From contig CACNWB010000007.1 of NCBI GenBank assembly GCA_902624095.1, positions 1-64,000 of the forward strand: 64,000 nt of DNA, given 5' to 3'. The translations under genes and the position numbers were made by a program. The DNA comes from an uncultured PS1 clade bacterium. GTDB taxonomy: Bacteria; Pseudomonadota; Alphaproteobacteria; RS24. The notes beneath the pieces were generated by a model, which worked only from the letters and a program-made list of their open reading frames with translations, did not search any database and had not been told where the DNA came from. Positions 24,487-34,007 of the stretch are shown one piece after another. Every line of letters starts with the position of its first letter. Within the stretch, counting starts at the first letter, position 1.

Positions 24487-26277
24487 TCAAGCACTGTCAG
24501 CATATGCGGCATCATGCACCATCAGTTGCACATCATTGCGTCCATTCCAGTTATCGGCGCGCAAAAAACCGGCGATATGACATAGCGATGGCTGCTTGGT
24601 AAGAAGCGCGCGCACGCTCTCGGGCACACTCGAAAACGCAATGGCTTTCAGCCGCCCGCCTTCGCGACCGGCAAGAATACAGCGCACGTGGCCGTCACCC
24701 ACGATAGCGGATTGCAAAACCCTAACCGCAGGAAAAACAAAACGCGGCTCGGCATTGCCTGCTCCAAAGGGACCGGCCTTTTGAATCAGTTCAAAAAGGT
24801 CAGTATTGACCGCTGCCGGCGACAAAGTGGCATCAAGCCAAAGGTCGCGAGGGCCATCCAACGCAAATGCGCCCAGCTCTTGAGACAAATAAGCTTCAAA
24901 CCCCGCCATTTGCTCTGCACGCAAAGTCAGCCCAGCGGCCATGGCATGCCCGCCCCCGGCTTCGATAAGGCCGAGATCCACTGCACCGGCAATCAGGCGG
25001 CCGATATCAATGCCCGTAATCGAGCGTGCCGATCCTTTACCAAGGCCGTCCTTGTCAAGCGCGATTACAAAACTCGGCCGTTTAAATCTATCCTTCACCC
25101 GTCCGGCAACGATGCCGATAACACCCGGGTGCCACCCCGCCCGCGCGACCAAAAAATAAGGCGGCGGCGCATTGTGCGCGGCAATTTTATTCTCTGCATC
25201 ATGCATGGCTTCGGACAAAACTTCGGCTTCAATGGCACGCCGCTCGGCGTTCAGATCGTCAAGCCGCATGGCAAACCCACTGGCTTCCTCGCTGCTTTCG
25301 GTCGACAGCAAACGTGCCCCCAGCGAGGCCTCTCCAACGCGGCCTCCTGCGTTGAGGCGCGGACCCAACTGAAAGCCAAATTCATATGCGCCCAATTGTT
25401 GGCTTGCGCGCGACACACGCGCCAGGGCCCGAATGCCTTCATTGTTGGTTTGCGCGGCCACCGCTACGCCCTGGCGTACCAGTGCGCGGTTGAGCCCCCG
25501 CAATGGCACAACGTCACACACCGTGCCCAGCGCCACTATGTCCAGCAGGCCCAGCACATCGGGTTCGGCGCGCCTATCGAAATATCCACTCCGGCGCAGG
25601 CACCTGTTCACCGCAACGACCAGCAAAAACGTGACCCCAACTGCGGCGAGATCGCCCAAGCCGCTTGTGTCATCAGCGCGGCGCGGATTGACCAGTGCAA
25701 AACACGTCGGCAGACCGCCGCCAGTTTGGTGATGGTCGGCGACAATCACTTCAATACCCGACGCATGTGCCGCGGCCAGCGTGTCATGGGCCATGGTGCC
25801 GCAATCGACGGTCACAATGAGATTATTCCCCTCATCTTGCAATTGGCGGAACGCGTCAATATTCGGCCCGTAGCCTTCTTTCTGGCGGTCGGGAATATAA
25901 ACCCGCAAGTGCTTTCCCAGCGCCGCAAAATATCGTGACAGAACGGCTGACGACGTTGCCCCGTCTACGTCATAATCTCCGAAGACGGCTATGTTCTCAT
26001 CATGCTCAACCGCAAGTGCCAGACGCTCGGCCGCCTTGTCCATATCGGTCAGACATGACGGATCAGGCAGGAGGTCGCGCAGTCGCGGCTCCAGATAGGC
26101 CGGCACTTCTTCCAGTGCTACGCCGCGGGCCACCAGCACGCGCGCTAAAATATCCGGTATGGTGTGACGCTGGCACATTGCCAGCACGAGACGATCATCG
26201 CTTGGACGAAACTTCCAGACCTGCCCGGCCGCCGAACGCGAAACCCCCAAAGCTGTCTGGTCTGTTGCCTCAATCAT
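24487..26277 (-). CDS. recJ: Single-stranded-DNA exonuclease RecJ
   Basis: A 596-residue RecJ nuclease. DHH-family motifs are visible: FGDYDVDGATS near residue 100, VTVDCGT, and VADHHQTGGGLP near residue 180. The DHHA1 part has GGHAMAAG near residue 440. RecJ degrades 5' single-stranded ends in recombination and repair in the cytoplasm, using Mn or Mg. It overlaps the glpX stop by eight bases, so the glpX-recJ pair is translationally coupled. A 416-codon ORF on the opposite strand is a GC-skewed shadow. Confidence 0.95.
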   Translation of the reverse strand: MIEATDQTALGVSRSAAGQVWKFRPSDDRLVLAMCQRHTIPDILARVLVARGVALEEVPAYLEPRLRDLLPDPSCLTDMDKAAERLALAVEHDENIAVFGDYDVDGATSSAVLSRYFAALGKHLRVYIPDRQKEGYGPNIDAFRQLQDEGNNLIVTVDCGTMAHDTLAAAHASGIEVIVADHHQTGGGLPTCFALVNPRRADDTSGLGDLAAVGVTFLLVVAVNRCLRRSGYFDRRAEPDVLGLLDIVALGTVCDVVPLRGLNRALVRQGVAVAAQTNNEGIRALARVSRASQQLGAYEFGFQLGPRLNAGGRVGEASLGARLLSTESSEEASGFAMRLDDLNAERRAIEAEVLSEAMHDAENKIAAHNAPPPYFLVARAGWHPGVIGIVAGRVKDRFKRPSFVIALDKDGLGKGSARSITGIDIGRLIAGAVDLGLIEAGGGHAMAAGLTLRAEQMAGFEAYLSQELGAFALDGPRDLWLDATLSPAAVNTDLFELIQKAGPFGAGNAEPRFVFPAVRVLQSAIVGDGHVRCILAGREGGRLKAIAFSSVPESVRALLTKQPSLCHIAGFLRADNWNGRNDVQLMVHDAAYADSA

Positions 26278-27250
26278 TCAGGTGGAATTTATCCCTGTTG
26301 GCGTGGCACGCTTTAATCCAGCGAATAGTGCCAGTCAATGAGCGCATGAGCAGGGTTTCTGTCCAGATAACGCCATTTTGATGCGATATACCCGAAAGCA
26401 TTGACCCCGATGTAACGCCCGTGGCAGACAGAACGACATCGCCCTTTGCCATTTCATCGACTTTGTATTTGCGGTCGAAATCGGTAATTCCCATTTTGCG
26501 GGCACGCTCCTTCTGGTCATCGCCATTGAGCACCAGCCGCCCCTGCATCTGGCCGCCAGTGCAGCGCAATGCGGCGGCGGCCAGAACGCCCTCGGGAGCC
26601 CCGCCCGTACCCATATAAAGATCAATGCCAGTCGAGGGATCTGTTGTGTGAATAACGCCTGCTATGTCGCCGTCGGTGATGAGCGTGACGCGCGCACCGC
26701 ACTCACGCACTCGCGCGATCATGGCGGCGTGTCGCGGTCGGTCGAGAATACAAACATTAATCAATTCAACGCCTACACCCTTTACAGTAGCAACCGCTTT
26801 CACATTTTCTTCCGGCGTTGCATCCAGATCAACAATGTCGTCCGGATAATTGCCGCCCAGTGCAATTTTATCCATATAGGCATCGGGCGCATTTAGCAGG
26901 CTTCCGGCCTCTGCCATGGCAACCACTGCCAATGCGTTTGGCATGCCCTTAGCAGTCAGAGTTGTGCCCTCCAGAGGGTCGAGCGCAATATCGACCTTCG
27001 GGCCTTTTCCCTTGCCGACTTTTTCGCCGATATAGAGCATTGGTGCTTCGTCACGCTCGCCCTCGCCAATGACAACCTCCCCGTCAATCTCCAGGGAGTT
27101 CAATTCTCGACGCATGGCATCAACCGCGGCCTGGTCTGCCGCTTTCTCATCGCCGCGACCGATCAAGCCCGCCGCCGCAACCGCCGCCCGCTCGGTCACG
27201 CGTGCCAGTTCCAGTGTCAAAACTCGGTTAATGCCTTTGGATTTACTCAT
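26270..27250 (-). CDS. glpX: Fructose-1,6-bisphosphatase class II
   Basis: A 326-residue GlpX-type phosphatase. The signature DPLEGTTLTAKGMPNALAV is near residue 90, with GEGERDEAPMLYIGE and DGDIAG as further metal-site regions. It makes fructose 6-phosphate for gluconeogenesis. The start at 27250 (MSKSKG) has AGGAG five bases upstream; the ORF-track start adds six residues from a GTG. It lies in the order hom-glpX-recJ usual for Alphaproteobacteria, 30 bases after hom. Confidence 0.95.
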   Translation of the reverse strand: MSKSKGINRVLTLELARVTERAAVAAAGLIGRGDEKAADQAAVDAMRRELNSLEIDGEVVIGEGERDEAPMLYIGEKVGKGKGPKVDIALDPLEGTTLTAKGMPNALAVVAMAEAGSLLNAPDAYMDKIALGGNYPDDIVDLDATPEENVKAVATVKGVGVELINVCILDRPRHAAMIARVRECGARVTLITDGDIAGVIHTTDPSTGIDLYMGTGGAPEGVLAAAALRCTGGQMQGRLVLNGDDQKERARKMGITDFDRKYKVDEMAKGDVVLSATGVTSGSMLSGISHQNGVIWTETLLMRSLTGTIRWIKACHANRDKFHLND

Positions 27251-27280
27251 AACCTCTCCTATTTGCACCCATCTTATTTA

Positions 27281-28549
27281 TTATGGCTCGAAAACAGGCA
27301 AAGCCAGAACCTGATTAGGGATATTGTCCTGCTGGGCAAGGCTACTCAAAGCCGCCCGTAGGTGAGCCGCATCAACCTTGTGCGTAATAAACACTACAGG
27401 GAGATATGTGTCACCCGCATTGCGCGATCTTTGCACAACTTCCTCAATTGAAACGCCGCTTTCGGCCAAAACTTGGGTAACGGATGCCATGCTGCCCGGC
27501 TCATCGGCCAGTGCGAGGCGCAAATACCAAGCCTGTGGCGGCAAGTCGGCCGCTTTCACGGCTTGCATGTTCAGCGCATCGGCACCGAAAACGGGCCGCC
27601 CGAAACCTTGTGCCAAATCTGCAATATCCGACAGCACCGCAGAGGCTGTCGCCCCGCCGCCAGCTCCCGGCCCTTGCAAAAACAATTGTCCGATGGGGCT
27701 TGCCTCAATCGCAACGGCGTTCAGTTCATTTTTGACCTGCGCCAGCGCATGCGTGCGCTCGACCAGCATTGGCGCCACGCATTGCACCAGCCCGTTTGAG
27801 GTTTCCCCGGCAATCGCAATCAGGCGGATGACACTGTCGAACTCTTCGGCAAAGGAAATGTCCTGATCAGTTATTGCTTCAATGCCGGTAATGGATATTT
27901 GCGATACATCGGGCTGAACACCAAAGGCCAACCCCGCCAATAGTGCCAGCTTCTGTGCGGCATCCATGCCGCTAATGTCCAGATCGGGCTCGGCCTCCGC
28001 AAAGCCAAGTTTCTGGGCATCTTTTAATGCCTTTTCAAATGATACGCCTTCGTTTTCCATCTGGCTCAATATGAAATTACACGTGCCGTTTAAAATACCG
28101 CTGATGCGGTTCATTTTATTGCCGGCCAGTGCTTCGCGCAGTGTTTTGATAACCGGAATGCCGCCGGCCACCGCTGCTTCATAGGCCAATGACGCGCCGC
28201 TTGCCTCGCAGACCACGGCCAGTTGCATGGCGCGTTCAGCCAATAACGCCTTATTGGCCGTGACCACCGACTTACCCGCCTCCAGAGCAGAGTCAATCAG
28301 AGCCGCAGCCGGATCATTCGTGCCGCCAATCAGTTCGACAACAAGGTCAACATCGCCGGCCGCAGCGAGTTCAACCGGATGATCAACCCAACGCACCACT
28401 GACAAATCAACTCCGCGGTCGCGCGCCCTGTCACGGGCACAGACAGCCGTCAGCGTCACACCGGGCACCGCCCCGTGTAACAACCGACTGGCCACCTCGA
28501 TACCGACCGTTCCCAGACCCGCCAAACCTATCCGCAGCGACCCATTCAT
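27281..28549 (-). CDS. hom: Homoserine dehydrogenase
   Basis: A 422-residue enzyme of threonine and methionine synthesis that reduces aspartate semialdehyde to homoserine. The NAD(P)-binding motif GLAGLGTVGIEVA is at the N-terminus, the catalytic domain includes NGTCNFILSQME and GFAEAEPDLDISGMDAA, and residues 345-422 form a regulatory ACT domain (YLRLALADEPGSMASVT). The ATG overlaps the aminotransferase stop (ATGA), showing coupling. The ACT domain implies feedback control, probably by threonine. Confidence 0.95.
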   Translation of the reverse strand: MNGSLRIGLAGLGTVGIEVASRLLHGAVPGVTLTAVCARDRARDRGVDLSVVRWVDHPVELAAAGDVDLVVELIGGTNDPAAALIDSALEAGKSVVTANKALLAERAMQLAVVCEASGASLAYEAAVAGGIPVIKTLREALAGNKMNRISGILNGTCNFILSQMENEGVSFEKALKDAQKLGFAEAEPDLDISGMDAAQKLALLAGLAFGVQPDVSQISITGIEAITDQDISFAEEFDSVIRLIAIAGETSNGLVQCVAPMLVERTHALAQVKNELNAVAIEASPIGQLFLQGPGAGGGATASAVLSDIADLAQGFGRPVFGADALNMQAVKAADLPPQAWYLRLALADEPGSMASVTQVLAESGVSIEEVVQRSRNAGDTYLPVVFITHKVDAAHLRAALSSLAQQDNIPNQVLALPVFEP

Positions 28550-29748
28550 GCGGTCTTCCGTTTTTCCGAATGCTCTTCCATAAACCGCCGCAGGTTTCTA
28601 CCTGCTTGACGGGTGCGCTGCTCGTTTTCAACCAATGCAATGCGCACATGGTTATCGCCGTACTCGCCAAATCCAATACCTGGCGACACCGCAATATCTG
28701 CTCCCCGCAATAGCAATGAAGAAAATTCAAGAGAGGTCATGCCTTCAAACAATGATGGAATGCGCGCCCAGGCGAACATGGTGGCTTGCGGCGATGGCAC
28801 ATCCCATCCGGCACGCGAAAAAACGTCAATCAGAACGTCACGCCGCTCCTTATACACATTCCGTATATTTCGAATTACTTCTTCCGGACTATCCAAAGCC
28901 GCGGAAGCGGCCACCTGTATTGGTGTAAAAGCACCATAATCGAGATAGGATTTAATCCGCGTCAACGCCCCGATAAGCCGCTCATTGCCGACAGCAAAAC
29001 CCATGCGCCAGCCAGGCATGGAAAATGTTTTCGACAGCGAAGTAAACTCAACCGCAACGTCTTTCGCGCCGTCTATTTGCAAGATTGAGGGCGGCGGCGC
29101 ATTGTCATCGAAATAAATTTCGGAATAGGCCAGGTCAGACAAAAGGATAATATCGTGCTTTTTTGCATAAGCGACCGCTTCTTTATAAAATGCCAAATCC
29201 ACCACTTCCGCCGTCGGATTGGCAGGGAAATTTAGCACCAGCGCCTTCGGAGTCGGATGGCTGTTAGCAACAGCGCGGTCTAGAACGGCAAAAAAATCAC
29301 CGCCCTCTTCCAGTGGCAGATGCCGAATAGTTGCACCGGATATAATGAAACCGAACGCGTGGATCGGATAAGTCGGGTTCGGTACAAGGATCACATCGCC
29401 CGGATCGGTGATGGCCTGCGCCATATTTGCAAACCCCTCTTTAGACCCCAGCGTGGCAATGACCTCCGTTTCAGGATTCAGTTTCACGCCGAAACGCCGT
29501 TCATAATAGCTTGCCTGTGCCCTGCGGAGACCGGGAATGCCTTTTGAGGCCGAATACCGGTGGGTGCGCGGATTGCGAACAGTCTCGACCAGCTTTTCAA
29601 CAATATGGTCCGGCGTCGGCAAATCCGGATTGCCCATGCCGAAGTCGATAATATCTTTGCCTTGCGCGCGCGCCTGCGCTTTCAGTTTGTTGACTTGTTC
29701 AAACACATAAGGCGGCAGACGCTGAATACGCTGAAAGTCTTGTGCCAT
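28546..29748 (-). CDS. Class I/II aminotransferase (AlaC / LL-diaminopimelate-aminotransferase-like)
   Basis: A 400-residue PLP aminotransferase. IDFGMGNPDLPTPDHIV is near the N-terminus, NFPANPTAEV mid-protein, and the Schiff-base lysine is in SLSKTFSMPGWRMGFAVGN. In Alphaproteobacteria this gene next to hom is often annotated as LL-diaminopimelate or alanine aminotransferase; the sequence does not settle which. The position at the head of hom-glpX-recJ, with a 4-nt overlap, links it to aspartate-family amino acids. It is cytoplasmic. Confidence 0.88.
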   Translation of the reverse strand: MAQDFQRIQRLPPYVFEQVNKLKAQARAQGKDIIDFGMGNPDLPTPDHIVEKLVETVRNPRTHRYSASKGIPGLRRAQASYYERRFGVKLNPETEVIATLGSKEGFANMAQAITDPGDVILVPNPTYPIHAFGFIISGATIRHLPLEEGGDFFAVLDRAVANSHPTPKALVLNFPANPTAEVVDLAFYKEAVAYAKKHDIILLSDLAYSEIYFDDNAPPPSILQIDGAKDVAVEFTSLSKTFSMPGWRMGFAVGNERLIGALTRIKSYLDYGAFTPIQVAASAALDSPEEVIRNIRNVYKERRDVLIDVFSRAGWDVPSPQATMFAWARIPSLFEGMTSLEFSSLLLRGADIAVSPGIGFGEYGDNHVRIALVENEQRTRQAGRNLRRFMEEHSEKRKTA

Positions 29749-29828
29749 CGGTCTTCTCTTGCCTCTTTAGTTTCCCGTCTATGCCACCGAATTGCGGCCA
29801 ATTAAAGGCTGCATACGGTCGCGGGCGC

Positions 29829-30875
29829 TTAGGGGTAAAGCGGTTGTTGTTGTAGTCCTTCTGTTTCGTCAAAACCGAACATAATGTTCAAATTTTGAAC
29901 GGCCTGTCCGCTCGACCCCTTAACCAAATTGTCCAGCGCTGAGAACAAAATAACCCGCGCAGGCAACCGGTCGTCAAATGCGGCCAATTCGCACAAATTC
30001 GACCCGCGAACATGCCGCGTGGCAGGCACAAGACCCTCGTGCGCCAGCCGCACAAATGGCGCATCGGAATAATGCGCTTGCAGACAGGCGCGCATGTCTT
30101 GTGCCTTGGCACCATTGGCCGATTTTGCATAAACAGACAAATACTCACCGCGGTTCATCGGCACCAGATGCGGCGTGAAATTGACCATCACCGAGCGGCC
30201 TACGACCAGCGACACTTCTTGTTCAATCTCAGGCGCATGCCGGTGCGCCCCAACACCGTAAGCATGCATGGCCTCGGCCACCTCGCTGAACAGATTTTGC
30301 TCCTTGAGGCTACGACCGGCACCGGTAACGCCAGATTTGGCGTCGATAATCAAATCTTCGGTCTCAATTAAACCAGCCTGCACAAGTGGCAGCAGAAGCG
30401 TCAACGCGGCGGTCGGATAGCAGCCCGGGCACGCCACCAGGCGCGCTGAGGTAATTTGCGCGCGATAATGTTCGGTGAGACCGTAAACAGCATCTGCCAG
30501 AAGGTCGGGCGCATCATGCGTGCGCCCATACCACTCTTTGTAAACCTCCGCATCGCGCAACCGGAAGTCGGCCGACATGTCGATAATCCGCACATGGCGT
30601 GGAATTCTGGCTATCACATCCTGCGCAGTCGAGTGCGGCAGGCCGCAAATCGCGGCGTCAATGCCCGTCCAGTCTAAATCTTCGGCGCGCGTCAGCGGCG
30701 GAACGTCAATATCGGCAAATTGCGGGTATATTTCCGCCAGTTCCAGTCCGGCATGAGCATTTCCGGTAAGCGCGGCAATGCGCGCGCGCGGATGGGCTGC
30801 CAGCAACCGCACGGCATCGGCACCAGTGTAACCGGAAGCGCCTATGATGGCGACCTTGATTTGTGACACGCCCAT
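29829..30875 (-). CDS. argC: N-acetyl-gamma-glutamyl-phosphate reductase
   Basis: A 348-residue arginine-biosynthesis dehydrogenase. The NADP motif IGASGYTGADAVRLL opens the protein, and the catalytic cysteine lies in ACPGCYPTAA near residue 148. SGVTGAGRS and HRHAPEIEQE are further conserved regions. It reduces N-acetylglutamyl phosphate to the semialdehyde in the cytoplasm. Seven bases separate it from fabZ upstream, so they share a transcript. The other arg genes are not in the window. Confidence 0.95.
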   Translation of the reverse strand: MGVSQIKVAIIGASGYTGADAVRLLAAHPRARIAALTGNAHAGLELAEIYPQFADIDVPPLTRAEDLDWTGIDAAICGLPHSTAQDVIARIPRHVRIIDMSADFRLRDAEVYKEWYGRTHDAPDLLADAVYGLTEHYRAQITSARLVACPGCYPTAALTLLLPLVQAGLIETEDLIIDAKSGVTGAGRSLKEQNLFSEVAEAMHAYGVGAHRHAPEIEQEVSLVVGRSVMVNFTPHLVPMNRGEYLSVYAKSANGAKAQDMRACLQAHYSDAPFVRLAHEGLVPATRHVRGSNLCELAAFDDRLPARVILFSALDNLVKGSSGQAVQNLNIMFGFDETEGLQQQPLYP

Positions 30876-30882
30876 TTTTTCC

Positions 30883-31353
30883 TCAATCGTCGCTCTGGTT
30901 TACAGCCATAATTTCACCCTCGGCGGCAAGTTCATCGCCGACATAAACGTGTCCGCGAAACTTATAAGCCCAACCGCGTCGCCGGATTTTTTCGACGTGA
31001 ATACGCATCTGGTCGCCGGGCACAACCGGCCGCCGAAACCGCACATTGTCTGCCGTCATGAAGTAAATCTTGTCGGCAATAATGGGTTCGCCCCTCAATT
31101 TGGCGTTTTGCATGACCAAAATCGCGGACACTTGCGCAATCGCTTCAATGATTAGCACGCCTGGAAATACCGGACGATTAGGAAAATGGCCGGTGAACCA
31201 AGGTTCGCTATAGGTAACATTTTTTATACCCACAGCGGTTTCCTCGCCCTGCATTTCCTCAACTCGGTCTACCAACAAAAACGGGTAGCGATGCGGCAGA
31301 AAATCAAGAATTTCCTGAATGTTAACTGAAGTTCCGGGAAGTGAAACGGTCAT
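30883..31353 (-). CDS. fabZ: 3-hydroxyacyl-ACP dehydratase FabZ
   Basis: A 156-residue hotdog-fold dehydratase. The opening LPHRYPFLLVDRV and the active-site GHFPNRPVFPGVLIIEAIAQ with catalytic His and downstream Glu identify FabZ. It removes water from beta-hydroxyacyl-ACP during fatty acid elongation. It lies 89 bases downstream of rpsI, beyond a terminator hairpin, and immediately upstream of argC. This is unlike the common lpxD-fabZ-lpxA arrangement, so it may be a second, stand-alone copy. Confidence 0.93.
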   Translation of the reverse strand: MTVSLPGTSVNIQEILDFLPHRYPFLLVDRVEEMQGEETAVGIKNVTYSEPWFTGHFPNRPVFPGVLIIEAIAQVSAILVMQNAKLRGEPIIADKIYFMTADNVRFRRPVVPGDQMRIHVEKIRRRGWAYKFRGHVYVGDELAAEGEIMAVNQSDD

Positions 31354-31392
31354 CTTTTTCTCCCATGAATCGACGTAAGCCGATCATTAATA

Positions 31393-31425
31393 ACAAAAAA
31401 GGGGCTGAAAAGCCCCTTTTCTTTT
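31393..31425 (-). terminator. Rho-independent terminator after rpsI
   Basis: On the minus strand AAGGGGC-TTTTCA-GCCCCTT forms a strong stem followed by TTTTTG, 20-50 bases after the rpsI stop. On the plus strand the stem is also followed by a T-run, so it could act in both directions. Confidence 0.85.
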
Positions 31426-31442
31426 CCGGATGGGTAAAGAAG

Positions 31443-31925
31443 CTAACGTTTTGAGAACTGGAAGCTACGACGGGCTTTCGCGCGACCATATTTTTTGCGT
31501 TCTACGACGCGGCTGTCGCGTGTCAGGAAACCGCTGGATTTCAGCGTGCCGCGCAAGGCCGGCTCATAAAAGGTGAGCGCCTTGGATAATCCGTGGCGCA
31601 CGGCACCCGCCTGCCCAGACAGGCCACCACCACTGACCGTTACGACAACATCGAATTGCCCATCGCGCGCCGCAACCACAAGCGGCTGACGCACGATCAT
31701 GCGCAGTACTGGCCGCGCAAAATATGTGGTTTCTTCACGACCATTAACTGTGATAACGCCGCTGCCAGGCTTAATCCAAACGCGTGCAATGGCGTTTTTA
31801 CGTTTGCCTGTAGCGTAAGCGCGCCCCTGCGCATCGATTTGCGGTTCTGCCGGTGCAGTCGGTTCAACCACCACACCTTCTTCGGCTAATGCCGTGTCCA
31901 AATTTTCGAGATTTGTCTCTGACAT
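31443..31925 (-). CDS. rpsI: 30S ribosomal protein S9
   Basis: A 160-residue S9 protein. The conserved body starts [21 protein letters not shown] and ends with the tRNA-contacting tail [17 protein letters not shown]. It carries an N-terminal acidic extension of about 30 residues rich in Glu, Pro and Ala, as in many Alphaproteobacteria. It follows rplM by two bases and is its usual operon partner. Confidence 0.97.
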   Translation of the reverse strand: MSETNLENLDTALAEEGVVVEPTAPAEPQIDAQGRAYATGKRKNAIARVWIKPGSGVITVNGREETTYFARPVLRMIVRQPLVVAARDGQFDVVVTVSGGGLSGQAGAVRHGLSKALTFYEPALRGTLKSSGFLTRDSRVVERKKYGRAKARRSFQFSKR

Positions 31926-31927
31926 TT

Positions 31928-32389
31928 TCAGGCCCTCACATTCTTGGCATTCACCGCCGCAACATCAAGCGTTTCAGGGGCTTGAGCCTCATGCGGATGT
32001 TCTGTGCCAGCATAAACGCGCATATTTGACAATTGCTGACGCCCCAAAGGCCCGCGCGGCAGCATGCGTTTGACGGCCAGCTCCAGAACCCGCTCAGGAA
32101 ACTTGCCCTCAAGCAGTTTTTCAGGCGTGGTTTCCTTAATGCCACCGGGATAACCGGTGTGACGATAATAGGTTTTGTCTGACCGTTTATTACCGGTGAA
32201 AACAACCTTATCAGCGTTAATCACGATAACATTGTCGCCACAATCCATGTGCGGCGTGTAGCTTGGCAGATGCTTGCCTCGCAACCGCGTTGCAATAACT
32301 GCGGCAAGCCGCCCTACAACCATATTTTCAGCGTCAATCAACACCCATTTCTTGTCGATATCAGCTGGTTTTGCAGAAAAGGTTTTCAT
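31928..32389 (-). CDS. rplM: 50S ribosomal protein L13
   Basis: A 153-residue L13. Conserved pieces are [34 protein letters not shown] and the end of the body [20 protein letters not shown]. It is an early-assembling 23S-binding protein and is first in the rplM-rpsI operon. A promoter candidate lies directly upstream (32431-32459). Confidence 0.97.
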   Translation of the reverse strand: MKTFSAKPADIDKKWVLIDAENMVVGRLAAVIATRLRGKHLPSYTPHMDCGDNVIVINADKVVFTGNKRSDKTYYRHTGYPGGIKETTPEKLLEGKFPERVLELAVKRMLPRGPLGRQQLSNMRVYAGTEHPHEAQAPETLDVAAVNAKNVRA

Positions 32390-32430
32390 CTTTCGACCCC
32401 GCTTCTCGCGCCTCGCGAGCGTTTACACAG

Positions 32431-32459
32431 TCTTTATCTAAACCGCACGCCAAATGCAA
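32431..32459 (-). promoter_or_regulatory. Possible promoter of rplM-rpsI
   Basis: On the minus strand TTGCAT (32459-32454) and TAAAGA (32436-32431) are separated by 17 bp, about 40 bp before the rplM start codon. The -10 match is imperfect. Confidence 0.35.
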
Positions 32460-32499
32460 TGAAAAACAGATGAATATATTCCATTAAAGACAATGGCTT

Positions 32500-32523
32500 A
32501 AAAATAAGGTAAATAATTACCTT
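32500..32523 (-). terminator. Terminator hairpin of ctaA
   Basis: On the minus strand AAGGTAA-TTAT-TTACCTT forms a perfect 7-bp stem overlapping the ctaA stop, followed by ATTTTTAAG. Confidence 0.6.
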
Positions 32524-33569
32524 AGTGTAACTACATCAGGAAACCGCATATAATGTAAATGCGTGACGGCGAGCCCCAAAACCAGCACGGCACCCAGTTG
32601 ATGGACCACCCCAAGCAGCAGAGGCACGGCATTCATCAAGGTGACAATGCCGAGTACGCCCTGCCCCAGTACAGCCGCCGCCAGCAGGGCGCCTGACACC
32701 AGAACAGTTTGTGGCGCTTTCGTGCGTGCAAGCCTAAAAACATGCCAAATAACGGCAATTGTCAGCGCATAAGCGACCAAACGGTGATTGAACTGCACGG
32801 TTAGGTGGCTTTCAAACAGGTTGCTGACCGCGGGCGACATGTCAAACAGGCCGGAAGGTATTACATCGCCATCCATAAACGGCCAATCCGTGTAGGTGGT
32901 GCCCGCATCAAGTCCGGCAACCAGTGCGCCCAAAAGCGATTGCACAAGCACCAAAACCGCGATTGTGCCGCTAAGAGCAACACCGGGACCGGCAGCGGCA
33001 GGCAAGCGCGCATCGCGGATAAAATGCAACCCCATCCAGAGGCAAAACGAAAAAATAATTAAGGCCAGCCCCAAATGCATGGCGAGGCGATATTGGCTGA
33101 CATCAACCCTATCGATCAGCCCGCTTTGAACCATATACCATCCCATAAAGCCCTGCAGTCCGCCCAATGCAAAAAGGGCCAAAAGGGGGCCTATGGCGGG
33201 TTTTGGAATTTTGCGTTGCAGCAAAAATACAATGAAAGGCAGTAAAAATACCAGCCCGACCACACGCCCTAATTGGCGGTGTCCCCACTCCCACCAGTAG
33301 ATCACCTTGAAGGCTTCGAGGCTCATGCCGGCATTGACCAGCTGGTATTCAGGAATTTCACGATATTTTGCGAAGGCAATTTCCCAATCCGCCGCATTCA
33401 GGGGCGGTAGGGCACCAGCAATCGGCTGCCATTCGGTGATTGACAAACCGCTGTCGGTCAGCCGCGTCAATCCGCCAACCAACACCATTAACACAACAAA
33501 TCCGGCAACGGTAAACAGCCAATAAGCCAGTTGACGTCGATGCGCCGTAAGTGTTGCGAAGTCTTTCAT
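32517..33569 (-). CDS. ctaA: Heme A synthase (COX15/CtaA)
   Basis: A 350-residue membrane protein with about eight hydrophobic segments. It has VGGLTRLTDSGLSITEW near the N-terminus, YWWEWGHRQLGRVVG around residue 95 with the first heme histidine, QFNHRLVAY and GVVHQLGAVLVL with the later histidines. It oxidises heme O to heme A for aa3-type cytochrome oxidases. Its presence means the organism has a heme-copper oxidase in addition to the alternative oxidase at 35.3 kb. Confidence 0.95.
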   Translation of the reverse strand: MKDFATLTAHRRQLAYWLFTVAGFVVLMVLVGGLTRLTDSGLSITEWQPIAGALPPLNAADWEIAFAKYREIPEYQLVNAGMSLEAFKVIYWWEWGHRQLGRVVGLVFLLPFIVFLLQRKIPKPAIGPLLALFALGGLQGFMGWYMVQSGLIDRVDVSQYRLAMHLGLALIIFSFCLWMGLHFIRDARLPAAAGPGVALSGTIAVLVLVQSLLGALVAGLDAGTTYTDWPFMDGDVIPSGLFDMSPAVSNLFESHLTVQFNHRLVAYALTIAVIWHVFRLARTKAPQTVLVSGALLAAAVLGQGVLGIVTLMNAVPLLLGVVHQLGAVLVLGLAVTHLHYMRFPDVVTLR

Positions 33570-33725
33570 AGGCTATGTATAGCCGCCTGAAATGCTTTGC
33601 GGTAGCACTTGCTAGCGCGACCAATCGGCGCGCAGTAACTGCCGGTTCTGCCACCAAAATCCCTCGCCTGTGGTAGCAAAAGCCTCTATATACATCCCAT
33701 GAACCTCGGCAAACCTTTGTTTCCA

Positions 33726-33923
33726 ATGCGTGTGCGCAAGCTGATAGGCCTGATCGGGCTACTGCTTTTACTGTTTGTTTACGCGCTGATTGTCATGACA
33801 ATTGCCGTTAGCGGCCGCGCACCACAAAGCGGGGCGGCAGAATTTTTCTTCTATCTGATAACGGGTCTTGCGTGGACCCCGCCTGCGGCGGCAATTATCT
33901 GGTGGATGCAGAGACCAGATTAA
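33726..33923 (+). CDS. DUF2842 small membrane protein
   Basis: A 65-residue protein of the DUF2842 family, which is common in Alphaproteobacteria and has no known function. It opens MRVRKLIGLIGLLLLLFVYAL and has two transmembrane segments, then the family C-terminus (WTPPAAAIIWWMQRPD). The ORF track begins nine codons earlier at 33699; the ATG at 33726 matches the conserved N-terminus better, but neither start has a strong ribosome site. It is convergent with a 26-codon membrane ORF whose stop lies four bases away. Confidence 0.8.
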   Translation: MRVRKLIGLIGLLLLLFVYALIVMTIAVSGRAPQSGAAEFFFYLITGLAWTPPAAAIIWWMQRPD

Positions 33924-33926
33924 CGC

Positions 33927-34007
33927 CTAGTCAGGTCGACCGAACTGAATGATATTCAGAGCAATAATGGCCACGATAAAAATGGCAATCGGCAAAATCG
34001 AAGTCAT
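33927..34007 (-). CDS. 26-residue hydrophobic small protein
   Basis: Too short for the ORF track. GAGAGG precedes the ATG at 34007 by eight bases, a good ribosome site. The peptide is one transmembrane helix, from MTSILPIAIFIVAIIALNII to the polar end QFGRPD. The shape (tiny helix with a short C-terminal tail ending in RxD) recalls small conserved alphaproteobacterial membrane ORFs, but I cannot name a family. Its last residues (RPD) match the end of the convergent DUF2842 protein. Confidence 0.6.
   Translation of the reverse strand: MTSILPIAIFIVAIIALNIIQFGRPD

Noticed and set aside
24688-25938. 416-codon plus-strand ORF
   Set aside because: It lies wholly antisense to recJ, is Arg/Pro/His-rich and has no ribosome site or family motif; it is a codon-bias shadow.
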